Both the position numbers and the translations under genes were made by a program. The notes below the pieces were generated by a model, which worked only from the letters and a program-made list of their open reading frames with translations, ran no database searches and had not been told where the DNA came from. From Nelumbo lutea (taxonomy: Eukaryota > Streptophyta > Magnoliopsida > Proteales > Nelumbonaceae): 64,000 bases of DNA. The stretch is from assembly GCA_022828595.1 (NCBI GenBank), contig JAKGHH010000001.1, forward strand, positions 70,614,401 through 70,678,400. The letters are read 5' to 3'. The first letter of the stretch is position 1. Every line of letters begins with the position of its first letter. Of the stretch, positions 32,009 to 44,142 are shown in pieces.

Positions 32009-32246
32009 TAGGAATGGCAACCGGGTGGGGCGGGGACAGGGATTCTCTCTCCATCTCCGTCCCCGCGAGAATCTAGATTTCCTCTTATTCCGGTGATTTT
32101 TTATAACGTTAATTATTTTGTTTTTGTTTTTTATTTTATTTAAAAAATAAAAATAAAAATAAAATAATTAAAATTTATAATCTTATTAAAAAAGATTTAA
32201 ACATATTCAATCATATTTTTAAAAATATTAATATATAGATATATGT

Positions 32247-32281
<35 letters not shown>

Positions 32282-32483
32282 CATATGTATTAGTGGAGAT
32301 CCCACCGGCAGGGATTGGGGTCCCGTGAGACGGGGAGTGCTTTCTCTGTCTCCACCCCATCTCCGCTAAAGGAGTTTAAAATTTCTCCATCTCCGTCCCC
32401 ATGGGGGAAATCATTTCTATCCCCACCCCATTCAAGGAGGATACTCACATGAATTGGGGAAACGTGGAAAATTTCCATTCCTA
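32009..32483. mobile_element. hAT-type MITE of the GGGGCGGGGA family
   Basis: The left end is TAGGAATGGCAACCGGG and the right end, inverted, is TAGGAATGGAAATTTTC. Flanking octamers TTTGGGAG (32001-32008) and TTTAGAAG (32484-32491) agree at six of eight. The ends carry GGGGCGGGGACAGG and CTCCGTCCCC blocks around an AT-rich core with (AT)n at about 32262-32281. Confidence 0.8.
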
Positions 32484-32647
32484 TTTAGAAGATTTTTGCA
32501 AGAAAGCTTGGGAGTCGTGGTCCAAAATGGTAATGCTGTTGATAAATTTCTGTATTTCATTTGTTCTGAATGTTAGAAGCAAACTTAAAGTGATCAGTGG
32601 AGAGTTCAACTTCTATCAGGGCAACGCATGTTCTTACAAATCTATAG

Positions 32648-32716
32648 CCTTGCATTGGAAATATCTCCCTATTCATGTACTTTATTACATGGGGGAGATA
32701 TTCTCGATGCAAGGTT
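32648..32716. repeat. Dispersed stem-loop repeat, copy 3 (best-preserved hairpin)
   Basis: CCTTGCATTGGAAATATCTCCC pairs with GGGAGATATTCTCGATGCAA across a loop of about 20 bp. It is the same core as the copies near 4.24, 6.52 and 57.56 kb. The stem length is compatible with a small hairpin RNA, but nothing shows it is transcribed. Confidence 0.6.
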
Positions 32717-32719
32717 GCA

Positions 32720-34695
32720 ATAAGCTGTTGGGACTGGTGCAAGTACAGGCTTGCCCTGATTGAAGCCGAAATCAGATTGTCGTTTGTGATATATTCACAT
32801 GACTGGTGAACAATGAAAAAGGACATCATACCTTCACAGGATTGAGAGGTAAATGAAAGATACAGAAAAAAAAAGTAAACATGTGAATATAAAATCAGAC
32901 CCTTGTTCGTAATATATTCACACGACTCAGAGAAATTTACATGCAGATGCCATTTTCTGGACACAAAGCAAGCCACGTTGCCCAAAACGAACACCCATCC
33001 CGCCGCTTTAATATATAGATAGATTCGGATCATGCAAGCTGTGTTGTATTACTCAAGGTTTTAAAAACTGACATGGAAATGAAACCGTTCTAGCTATCGA
33101 TTTACGGGTCAACGGTTCAACCGTCCAGGTCGAACAATTCAGACGGTTTGCATATTAAGGCAAATATTTATATGAGATTTTCTCTAATATGCAAACCTCA
33201 TATAAGAAAGAAGAGATGTCGGTTGAGAAAGCCAGAAAGCAGGAGAAAGGAGAATTGTTGTCGACTGAGAAAGAATAAAAGAAAGAAGGAAAAAAGGAGG
33301 GAAGGAGAGGAGGAAGATGATTGGATGCTCACCGGCGACGGCAAAGCGGCGGCAATAGATGCAGATCTGAGATCTAAGTTGTTGGATCTCAAATGTAAGA
33401 TCGATTTCTCTAAAACACCTATAGAAGAAAGTCTTCTTCTTCTTCTTCTCTTTATGCTATATCCCAGATCTGAGTTCGTGTCTCAGCTAAAGTTTTACCT
33501 TTGGAACAGCTCAAGTTGTTTTTTAACAGGGAGGTGAGTGGAAGCCATATGTGAATTTGATGATGCAGTATCTTTCTCTAAATACGCTTCGATCAAAAAA
33601 TCTCAACAAGTCCACACCATATGCTGACACGTCAAACATGTTGGGCTTAATTACCGGCTTGAGCAGTTCAATTTTTTGGGCAAGCAACCAGTTCATCTCT
33701 CTCTCTATCTCCATTCTTGCCACTGTGAAATCCTAGGTTTCCATCGATGACTCCCCATCAACCCCATCAGCCTATATTTCTCCACCACCATCATCAACGT
33801 AGGCAGATGATCCGAAGTGCTGCTTCACAGATGGCGAGACATCTCTGCTACTAAATTAAAACGACTAGCTGCTTCTCAATCAGAGGAAGAAAAATCTTCT
33901 ACAATACAAAACACACCTTCAAAGATGGTGGCTCCTAGGCAATCTTCACTCCATGCGGCAAACACAATCAGCATATAGCAAAAATCCCGTTTCGGTGCAA
34001 AATTTCCTTCTTAATCAGATGCCATTCTCTATGTCAGAGGAGTCATGGTGGTCCCACCATTCATATGGTCTCTCTGGTTTTCTGTCCTGCATACTAATCC
34101 TGCTCCTTGTGTTTCTTTGTTGTCACCTGGAAAAACACGGAGGTCATGACCATACAGAATTGCGCCCAAGCTGTTGCATCATTGGATGGTTAACCTACGT
34201 CATGATCCTCCTCCCAAGACAACCCGAACCTCAGCTACTCTGTCGACAAAGGCAAACCCATCAAGAAATAGGAGAGAAATGACACGAGTAGCTGAAGCAC
34301 CACCAATCTTTTTACCACCATAATATGTGAGCAGAATCTCAGGTCGGGTGATCATCTCCTGAGATTCTTCAAGAACAAGGCGAACTATTCAAACCGGTAA
34401 CTACCAATGTGAGCAACTTTTGATGTGTCAGATCATGGTACGGAGTATGGACTCACCAGGATTTTCAAGCCAATTTCTCTTTTCATTACTTTTCTTTCCC
34501 TAAGCAAGAGAGATTAGCAAAAGCAAATAACTACAATACCAATATATCTTGAATAAACAAAGGCTTGAAACATAGAAAGAGGCTTTAGCTAACAGCAACA
34601 CTATTTCAATCTTTTAAAAGATAAAAACGAGTTTTCTTTTCTTTATACTCCAATAGAAAAAGAAGAAAAGCACGTACATACAAGCCATATCCACA
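32720..34695. other. Spacer, no convincing gene; end includes the SAM gene 3' UTR
   Basis: There is one longer open frame (33148-33537) that is very basic and then hydrophobic. It overlaps a GA-rich stretch and matches no family I know. A possible decayed ACCGTTCAA-type MITE lies at about 33055-33180. The last few hundred bases before 34696 should include the 3' UTR of the minus-strand SAM gene. Confidence 0.45.
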
Positions 34696-37600
34696 TCATG
34701 GTTCCAGCTTCAAGGAAACAACTCTAGACTGTCTATTTCGCTTTGCCACCTTAACGAAAACTGCTGAGAGGCAGGATGGAGCCCACCATGGCCGGCGGAC
34801 TTCTTGCTCCCCTTTCAAGCAAGCCACTGCAGATTTCATTTGATGCATCCAATGCAATCACAACTTTAGTAGTCTGCATTACATAATCATAATGGCACCA
34901 TGGCATTTGTATCTAAAATTGAAGAGAAGTCCAACGTATTAAGTCATTTAAAGGGCCGTTACACAATGATTGTCCTCGAAATCTGGGGTCTTGGGAGGGC
35001 TGCACTGGATATGGTCCTAACTTTTGGCTTTTTTTTTCACAAAATGGCTACTTTCAGCTCAAGGGTAGCCATGGGCCCATTCAGATTTTAACAAATTCTA
35101 ACCTGAGCCCACCCAAGTTGCACCCCGTTCAATAGACTATTTAAATGGTTACTACACTACAAAGGGCTTCTACACAGAGAGAGAGAGAGACCCTTAATGC
35201 GTCTGAGCTCCTTGCACAGGGTGATGAAGTCTCCCCATTTCATGTGGCACCTCCTTATAAACCGTAGAATTTGTTCAGAGGTGAACATGGACAAACTCTC
35301 CAAGTACTCTCCATTGACACCATTATCTTCAAAAATCTGGCGATAGCTACCAAGATTTATCTCTTCCAACCACAAACCAACATCCTGAAAAAACACATAC
35401 ATGTTTCTCAGGCCATTGTAAATATCTTTCTCTTGCCATGATTCAATTTCAAACATATCAGTATACTCATAGTAAAATAAATATAGCATCATAATCTATA
35501 TCTATTTTCAGATAGTACGGTTTGCCAGTTTTTATTCATCCAGTTATAAAAGCCTCTATAAGCCCTAATGCCACTTTCCTGTTTTCATTTAAGAGGATGA
35601 ATGGCTGCTCCATATACAGTCTTATACGTTTATGTAATAGCATTTTAGATTTATGTGCTTTTGACCACAATACAAGCAAATCATGATTCTCTCCCTCTCA
35701 GACACACACACGGGTGAGCAATCGGTTTATTCGGTTAAAAACCAAACTTAATAAACCAAAATAACAAAAACCAAAATTTTCGGTTATTTCGACTAAAACT
35801 AAAATTCTTTAATATATTGATATGCATTAACATATTAATATATATATATATATTATACAATATAATATTATATTATAATATGATATTATATTATATTAAA
35901 TTTATTATATTATAGATATTCTATATAATAAATAACACATATATAGATATTAATATATGTATACATATCATATAAATAATAATTTTGGTTAATTCAGTTT
36001 TTCGGTTAAGTGATTTTCCCAACCTAAAAACTGAAACCAAAACCGAAATTTTGTAAAACCAAATTAACCGAATCAAACTAACTGAAAACCAAAGTAACCA
36101 AACCAAAAAAACCAAAACCAAAATTTTCAGTTTGGCTTTTCCATTTTAACCGTATACATATGATATAAATAATAATTTTGGTTAATTCAGTTTTTCGGTT
36201 AAGTGAATTTCCCAAACTGAAACCAAAACCGATATTTTGTAAAACCAAATTAACCGAATCAAACTAACTGAAAACCAAAGTAACCAAACCAAAAAAAACC
36301 AAAACCAAAATTTTCAGTTTGGCTTTTCCATTTTAACCTACAATGATCACCCCTACACACACTGGGTACGGTCAAACTGTGGTTAAGAATTGTGCATCTA
36401 ACAATCCTCATATGTTCTCACGTACGAGACTAATGATGTCTCCACATTGATCTCCACATTGATCTCCACAGTAATATTTTATATTACTAATAAAATGAAC
36501 AAGATATGACTTTGATATTATATATCGTGAATAAGATGGCTTAAAAATAACATCTATGAGACTAGAGAAGTTAAGCAAATGACTCTTTACTCTTTAGTAA
36601 AAACAGACAATTGAATGAAAGGTGCATGGACATTACACATGGGAGCCAGATGTGTGTCCAACACGAACACTTCATTTAAGAGAGTCCATGAAACACTGAC
36701 TTGAACCAACGTATATTGTAATATTGTTAGATTGGATTCTGTTTCATCAGATTGGGCCAGATCCGAATTTGACCTGATCATAGATAGATCAAATTTGGAT
36801 TGACTTAATAGAGATATATTTATCTTGTTTTAAATTGTTGGATTCTGATTCTCAGGGATAAGATTGGGATGGATCCATATTTGATCCAATTATAAATGGA
36901 TCAAATCTGGAATTCCAGATTGACTTAATCAGATTGGATTTCAGATTTGAACTAGGACAAACAGATAAAAGACCACTCCTTTATGAAGACTCAGCAAGTT
37001 CCTTGGCCATATCCTTGCTCCCCTCCTCTAAATCTTCACCATTGACCATATTACTTCCCCCAAATCTCAAACCCTGTATCAATCTCTCTAAGCTCCTAGA
37101 TGTGATTCAGACCAATAAAATTAGTAGAAATATTTAGATTAGAGCAGAAAGAAGGAAGGAATAAGAGGAAGACAGCAAGAAGAAGAAGGAAAAATGGAGA
37201 AGAAAGGAGAAAGAAAGGAGGAGTTCAATAATCTCCTCTTTCCCCTACTCTAATCTTTTTATTAAACTTACTTAAGTTACATAATTTACAAGGAGGCCCT
37301 TAAGTAGGCATCCACATCAGCAATACACTTAAAAACAAAACAGAAGCTAAAGGGCCAATAAGAAAACATAACAAGAAGGAACTAATAAGAATGACACTAA
37401 AGGACTAGGGCCCATTCGGCTCAGTTTCTCTACACTCCTCAAACATCAACTAGATCAGTCTCGCACTTAGCTCCTCTGTTCTTTCTGGTGATAACCTTCA
37501 ACCTACTTCAGCACTGTGAAATATGTTGTTGTCTCACAATGAAGGATAATGTAACATGTCTTGACAACCCTTTTGAAGGTCTGCTTAAGTTCAAAGCTTG

Positions 37601-40600
37601 CATATGGGCTCAATATCCAAATAGAAAAACTCCTCTGCCCATCATTCTTCTTCAGTTATGGAATTAAAAAGGCAGTGGAACTACACGACCCCTTCCATCT
37701 TCCTGTTAACTAGGTTGCATATCTTGCCAAATAGACTTTAGTCTTTAACCATTTAGCTATTTTCACACCTTATATTTGTCTGATTATCTCCACATCGTCC
37801 AACACTCACCATGTTAACTAATAATATTGTTTCTATTACAAATTTTCATTATTTGGGTCAAGCCATTGCACTTCCTATTGTTTGTTTCTTTTCACTTCAA
37901 ACTTAGCAGCAAAAAATTACTGGTTTGCAATTTAAACAGTTACCTGGCTTCAAATGATCCTTGTCACTCAAACTCCACCCTATCCCCACCCTAAACAACC
38001 CCCTCAAGAAAATTAAAAAAAAAAGGAAAGGAAAAAGAAAATGATCAAATCTTCTCTCCATCACAGTAGAAGTAAGCCATTCCATTTAGCTTTTCTTTTT
38101 CTTTCTTTTGTTTCTGGTATCTGATAATTCAACTGAAACCACTCCTCACTTGAACCTTCTTCAAATATTTCTCATAAGGTGGACTCTATTCTGCTCTGCA
38201 ACCAAAGCCTGTCTTTCCTGATGGTCATAGCATCAAATTATTTTGTTTCGCGCAAGTATTCCACTACCTCCCCTCCTCAACATTCTTGCCATTATTTAAC
38301 CTATTCTGGTAGCACAGTCACATGAGGATGTTTTCTAAAAACAACATACATTTTTATAAATTTTCTATACTAGAACAATTTTTCCAATGCTTTGCTGAAC
38401 AGTTGACTAGTTTGATAATATACATATAAGTTAGAGAATAGTTAGTTGTATACTTAGGTAAGATATTGTTTAAGGAATCATGTCATTGTCACTTATTGAT
38501 TTTACATTTTAAAAATATGCTATGTTTCATATATTCAGATGCTAAAACAGTGGAGCTTAGGAGTTTTTTAATCTCTAACGGTAAAAGATGTATAATGATA
38601 TAAGGATATGAAATGAGTAAGATCCCTAGGGTGTCAAAGAAACTAGCAAGGGCATCGCTAGCCTAACAATGGGCTTCCCTGCACAACATGCAAAATAGGT
38701 TCAAAAAAGATAAAGAATCTAATCAGCTTGACAAAATTGGCCCCTAGCAGTGACCCTCAATATCAACATCTCTCCAAGACTACCATCAACTTAATAGTAA
38801 GAAAAATTAATAAAATGTGAACATGCAAGACAACTGATCTATTTTCAAAAACGACAACCACACCAAGATATCCAATTACACTCCAATGTAAAGAATATAT
38901 AATTGAATGAAAATTTTCATAAAGAAAATTACAAAATTACAAGTTATGTTTATAGAAGAAAGACCAGGTGTGGCATTGAATCAGTAATTCAGTGTGAAAA
39001 CATATGGCATCAACTAGGATAGAAGAGATACTGACATAAGCTTTATGATGTAAAAAGCAAGATCAGGCTTGAAGATGAAACTGTTACTCCTTCCACTCTT
39101 ACATATATAGTACATAACTGCTCCTTTCAAAATACAAAGTAATACTCATATTATTCTCACAAGTCATGCTGGTTTTCAGTAACTGGAACAAAGAGGATAT
39201 GTGACAGATAGGAGCCAGTGTCTTGTGGCAATCAATCTAATAAACTAGATGAAGAAAGACTCTAAAAATGCACTCATTTTATCCATGAAAATGCATGAGT
39301 TTCCTATTTCCGCTATTCTGAGTGCTTCAAAGAGAACGAAATCAGATGGCTTGAAAACATAAGCAGGACCATCTTGTGCACCATATAGCATCTTCTCAGC
39401 ATGGTGTTGTCTTATTACCTATCACGTTATGGCTTGCTCAAAGCTTCAAATTTACAGCTATTCACATGTACATTGTGGATTTTGTTGGTCTTTTGTAAAC
39501 AATATAACAACTTATTGGTACAGATACAGGATTAAAATAAATAAATCAAATAATATTCTTTTCAATTTTTTATGGAAAGAGAAAAAAAAAAGGAAAAACT
39601 TGAAATTTCAAGTTATGAAGTGAAGATTAGGTAACACCAAATGGATTATGGAACTGCATGAATTGGAGATTATGGTTAGAATTTTCTTCTCTTCATGTCA
39701 GGGCAAAGTAGATGCTTGTTCTTTATCAGAAACAGTAAATAGTACTTTTATGAAGAGTAATAAGGTGGTAAAAGCCCAGAACTCAAAGAGATTGGAATGG
39801 AGGGGCTCAGTGCAACAGACAAAGGCTGATAAGCAACAGATAAATGATCCATCCCAGATTCACACATTAGTCCATGGTCCAGGCTATCCAGCACCAGCTC
39901 ATCTCTGTTGACCCTGTTCCTACCTAAACAATATGTCATATCCGATTGGTGGATAATTCCTTTTGCATCTCTAATCAGGAATCTAAAGGAACATGGGCCT
40001 TCCGCATTAGCTTTGTACCATCCAACTACCGAATTCAGATTAGCTGAACGGGATGGCTGTTCAGCGGGCTGTAGAACCAATGATAATGTCCCACACCAGC
40101 GAGAAAATACATGGGGCCCACAGTGAGAAGTTAAATGGTTGTTCGTCCCATATATTTTATTATTGGTGTGGAGTGTTATCATTGGCTCCACAGCCCGCTG
40201 AACAGCTATTTCCTGCAGCTAATCCTTTCTCCCTCCTACCACCAGAAAAAGTACAACAAATTAGATAGCTTTGAAAAATACAGGAGTGCAGTGTAGCACA
40301 CCTAAAGTGTTCTTTAATCGTTACACTATTGGTTGGTTGAAATTGTAAAGTTGAGAGTGCACAGAGATCGTTGCAATGCTAACTTGCAAATATGGAGAGG
40401 GAATGATTATGTCAAATAAAAAGGAAGGGAGACACAACAATACGGGAAGAACATAAGAGACAATATAGTAATTAGTAATTGTAAAGCATAAGGATCAACA
40501 CATGTGCATCTTTCCACTGCTACACTGATACAGCACAACGCCAACACATCTCAATTGTCAATAACAAGTGAAGTAGGGATGCAAATTGAATCAAGTTTCC

Positions 40601-41072
40601 ATTTTTAGTTGGTTAGGTTAATTATTAATACTGAATTTTATGGTTCATAGCCATTCCAAGAAATAATTATAGAATAGTTGAAACCCCTGGTCTGTAAATT
40701 AGAAAGTTTAAATGCGGCAAACAACCTAAAATTGAACAATCAAATCCAATTAAAAATGAAAGCCAGGTTTTATAATCTGAGACTTCATTTTGGGACGTAG
40801 TTCATGATGAATTCAGTAGAATAGGAAAATCATGTCTAACCAGACATTTTACCAGGGTAGGTGACAGATTCAGATCTCTAATTCTCAATAACTATAAAGA
40901 GCTAATCTAATGCCCTGATAAAATTTCGTGTGTATTGCAGAAACTGCATAAAGAGATCTGCTTGACAAAAACCAAAAGATCCACACCAGGCTCAACTCAA
41001 AGAAAAGACTGAATATACCTCAACGGTCCAAATGAAGAAGTCCAGAGGCTCCGGTTGCCGTTCTTTGTTCAT
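34696..41072 (-). CDS. Small plant SAM-domain protein, three exons
   Basis: The sterile alpha motif mediates protein-protein or protein-RNA contacts; the cellular role of this small plant protein is not established here. Exons are 41019-41072 (MNKERQPEPLDFFIWTVE), 35192-35384 (from DVGLWLEEINLGSYRQIF to ELRRIK) and 34696-34826 (VACLKGEQEVRRPWWAP to VSLKLEP, TGA). They join in frame to 125 residues. The SAM domain is about residues 17-84: a tryptophan start WLEEINLGSY, then NGVNGEYLESLSMFT and QILRFIRRCHMKWGDF. The tail is basic with a conserved-looking RRPWWAP. Intron 1 is 5.6 kb and full of repeats; intron 2 is 365 bp. The intron 2 donor is GTCTCTCTCT, the edge of a TC microsatellite, which is an unusual donor. 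The exon reading is strongly supported because all three pieces are conserved and in phase. Confidence 0.85.
35169..35191. repeat. (GA)n/(TC)n microsatellite abutting the SAM-gene intron 2 donor
   Basis: On the gene strand the run TCTCTCTCTCTCTCTC begins right after the GG of the exon end, so the GT of the intron is the first step of the repeat. Length changes here would act on splice-site context. Confidence 0.8.
35711..36355. mobile_element. hAT-type MITE in SAM-gene intron 1, with an internal tandem duplication
   Basis: It starts CGGGTGAGCAATCGG and ends GATCACCCCTA. The flanks CACACACA (35703-35710) and CACACACT (36356-36363) match at seven of eight. The interior has the TTCGGTTAA/AACCGAA-rich pattern. 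A unit of about 194 bp is present twice (starting near 35958 and 36151), containing ATAAATAATAATTTTGGTT. Confidence 0.7.
36364..40053. other. SAM-gene intron 1 sequence without identified genes
   Basis: This covers most of the 5.6 kb intron. It contains GATTGGATC/ATTTGATCC-rich decayed repeats (36720-36960), a nearly pure purine stretch on the + strand at about 37141-37230, and otherwise AT-rich sequence. I see no domain in any frame. Confidence 0.5.
40054..40208. mobile_element. Small MITE, TAGCTGTTCA family, copy 2 (best preserved)
   Basis: The 155-bp element has about 45-bp terminal inverted repeats. The left reads GGCTGTTCAGCGGGCTGTAG and the right, inverted, AGCTGTTCAGCGGGCTGTGG, both continuing AACCAATGATAA-like and CCACACCA. 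It lies in intron 1 of the SAM gene. Relatives are at 6618-6718 and 56867-56981. Confidence 0.8.
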
Positions 41073-41320
41073 CTCCAACGTTGGCAGTCAAAAACCTTAA
41101 ATTTTCATAAGAAATATCCACTCATCACCCGAGTTGCATAAACTGTTCCAATAATTCAGAAAATTGGACAAAACTATGGGAATCCTATTGCTGAGTTCGA
41201 AAGTATTTACCGTGTAAAATGGCGTGAATCGGGGATAGTTTCTACATTTGAGAAATGATCCTGCGGAGAGAATTCGTAGGTGAGAGGAGCAGGTGCAGGA
41301 GAGAAAAATAAAAGGGAGGA

Positions 41321-41378
41321 CAGTCTCTCTCTCTCTCTCCCTCTCTCTCTCTCTCTTTCTCTCACTCTCTCTCTCTTC
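41321..41378. repeat. (CT)n/(GA)n tract just upstream of the SAM-gene start
   Basis: On the gene strand this is a GA-rich stretch about 250 bp upstream of the ATG, in the probable 5' UTR or promoter. GAGA-type tracts are frequent near plant promoters and can bind BBR/BPC factors; binding here is inference. Confidence 0.7.
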
Positions 41379-43501
41379 TTTTAATGGACCGATGGGCCCG
41401 ACCGCCCACAACGACCCACCACTTAGTTTAACTTTTAGCCCAGATGACTATCCCTCTCCGTTCCACGGTCCATGTAATTGCTCGCCGGTGACGGGTTATT
41501 GCGGTTCCGCTAAAATTAACTAAATTGATCCTCCTCTTGACTCTTAATGCCAAAACCACGATTCTCTCACGTTAGCAATGCTAATGGCACACTGTTTTTC
41601 ACTATATATGTCTCCTCTCAGGTCGGATTAGCTGGTTAGGTCGAATTGAGGTTAATTCTGGTTGGGTTTAGAGTAACCTGGCCCAAGTTACAGCCATAAT
41701 CCTACAGTTTGGATTTGATCTTTACATAACCGTCCTCACAGCCTTTTGCAACCCTGAATTAGGAACATCTCAGTCATTTTATGCTTCTATTTACGGAGAG
41801 AGATATTTCGAGGGTCTGTTAGAAGTTAGAAAACCCTAGCACTGTTTAAGTGAAAATAAATATCAAGTGGCCATAAATGCATAAATGCCTGTTGTCTGCC
41901 ATACTTGTACAGTTGCTATACGTGGCATGTTCTCATAGTCTGATAGTTGAATTCTAGAACACGTGGAGTAGTTTATTTTGAGTACTTGGATAGTTGCTAG
42001 ACAAGCTAGTTATGTCTACGTCAGTTTTTGGCTTTTTGGAATGGTAGCCGAGAAGTCTCCCGACCTACAGCGCCTTGGTGCTCGGGCCGGTCTAATCTGA
42101 TTGGATCGGTTGGTACGAGTGGGTCGGGTTACAACGGAAAATAATTTAGGAGTGGCAAATGGATGAATTGGGTAGGGTGTGGGTTGATTATCAACATACT
42201 CATAATTAACTCATTAATCCATTTGCCACCCATGTTAGTGCGTCATAATAGGCCTTTGACCCTGATCTACTCTAACATGTGACTCTCTAATTCAAATTAA
42301 ACTTTTTTACCATAACCCTGGATTTTTAAAAATATTGCAAAACTGTTGTATAAAAAATAGAAAAAATTGCATAAAAATACAAAACCACAAAAAAATGTAA
42401 AAATTGATAGATATTGCTAAAAAGTGAAAATACATAAAATGATACAGATTTTCAAAAAGTATGTTTTTAGCCAAAAATTCAGATATTTCATAATAATAAA
42501 TAAAATAATAAAATAATTCAAAAAATTATATATTTCAACTAAAAATAATAATTATAAAAAAATAAAGGAAATGATGATAAACATTTCCAAAACTATATCT
42601 TTGAGGTAAAAAATAAAAAGGAAAAAAAAATAAAGAAAACACAAAACTATAAAAATTTTCAAAAAAAAATTCAGCCAAAAATTAGAAATTATATTTTTCT
42701 ACTATAAAAGAAAAAATGCAGAAAATTATAAAAATAATAATCATCTATTCCTTGTTATATATATTTCAACTAATAACAGATTATAAAACAAACTAAAAAA
42801 TAATAATCACATAAAACATACAAAAAATGATAAAATTCTCAAAAAGAAATTGGTTGTGGCAGTGTCTCCTAAGTCCTATTTGACTTCACTTCTTTAAGTA
42901 TTTAAAATAAGTGATGGGACCATACAATAAGCACTTATTCCTCTTTGGCAAATAAATTAGGTATAAGTGCTTATTTCGAAAATAAGCACTTAAAGAATAA
43001 ATAGGTTCAAGGTGACTTTTTTAAGCACTCGTTCAATAAATGCATATTCGAAAATTTTGAGACAATCCAGTCCCTAAATATTTTTTATAATACCCAAACT
43101 ATCCATATAAATGGAGAAAACCCCTGCCTTCTCCATTTGCACGGTCTGAACAGGGTAGTGGCGGCAAGAGATTGGAGGGATGACCGGTGACGACTTTAAT
43201 GACCAGAAACCGACTAGTAGGCAGTCGTTTTTTGTTTTCTAGTGTTCCTATTGCTTCCAAAACCAGTTTGCATTGTTTTTTTTTTATGCTTTTTAACCGA
43301 CCGGACTGCATGTGGCGTTTTTGTTCAGATCTGAAATTTAGGAATGAAAACTCACCAGAATCTCACTGGTAATTTCAAGTAGGTACTCCTATGCCTTATA
43401 CTTATGTCCAATGTTTTTAACCGTTGCTGACTCGGATGGTCAAACCGTTTGAATCGTTGTTTGACCACATTTCCAGTTCAGTTTCATTAAAACCCATCTT
43501 T
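41379..43501. other. Spacer with a foldback at 42148-42234, no gene seen
   Basis: GGAGTGGCAAATGGATGAAT at about 42148 pairs with ATTAATCCATTTGCCACCC ending near 42234, a short hAT-like foldback of about 87 bp. From 42290 to 42840 the sequence is very A-rich. Palindromic AAGTGCTTATTT/AAATAAGCACTT motifs occur at 42930-43030. Confidence 0.5.
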
Positions 43502-43504
43502 TAA

Positions 43505-43627
43505 GCTTAGTTTGGAAGGAGTGAGTTCAAATATAAATATGTAGAGTGCAAAATCTTGTATTTTGTATTGTTTTGAATGTATTTACTCTCTATATATTTG
43601 TATTTGTACTCTTTCCAAATTGAGTTT
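43505..43627. mobile_element. Tourist-like (PIF/Harbinger) MITE, TTTGGAA family, copy A
   Basis: The 123-bp element has inverted ends GCTTAGTTTGGAAGGAGT and, complemented, AAACTCAATTTGGAAAGAGT. It is flanked by TAA on both sides (43502-43504, 43628-43630), the 3-bp duplication of PIF/Harbinger elements. It appears inserted in an older AACCGTT-rich repeat. Confidence 0.75.
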
Positions 43628-44026
43628 TAATGAAAAATTGTTGACCAAGTCAACAAACTGTCAACTTAGATGACCTAGTTAGCGGGTGATAATTAGGTTT
43701 ACAATTTTTGAAAATGCCAAACATGTCCTAAGCCTTTGCCCGATCCCAACCTTCTTTTATTTTCATTATCCTTTTACTTTCTTTTTTTTTTTTCATTTTA
43801 GTGTTTTGCTGAGAAGAAACAAAAGAGGAATTTTTGTCTTTCAAAAAAAGAGAATGGAGATCCCACCATCTTTGAATGAGAAATTTAGCGCTTGCAAATA
43901 CAGTGGTTATCTCCAATGACTTGCAATTGGATCGAGAGTTTTTGAGGGTTTTTCTAAGAAGAAATGGGAGAGAAGTTTCTGTCTTTTAAAAGAAGAAAAC
44001 CCCACCATTGTTAAATAAGAGATTTA

Positions 44027-44139
44027 GGCTCCATTTGAAAGGAGTACAAATACAAATATATAGAGCACAAAACTTTATATTTTGGTTATTTTGTATGAAT
44101 TTATACATATTTATATTTATATTCTTTCCAAACTGAGCA
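44027..44139. mobile_element. Tourist-like MITE, TTTGGAA family, copy B
   Basis: The 113-bp element has ends GGCTCCATTTGAAAGGAGTA and, complemented, TGCTCAGTTTGGAAAGAATA, with TTA duplicated at 44024-44026 and 44140-44142. The interior shares ACAAATACAAATATATAGAG with the other copies. Confidence 0.75.
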
Positions 44140-44142
44140 TTA

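Noticed and set aside
33148..33537. 129-codon open frame
   Set aside because: Lys/Arg/Glu-rich reading of a GA-rich stretch followed by a Leu run; no family resemblance.
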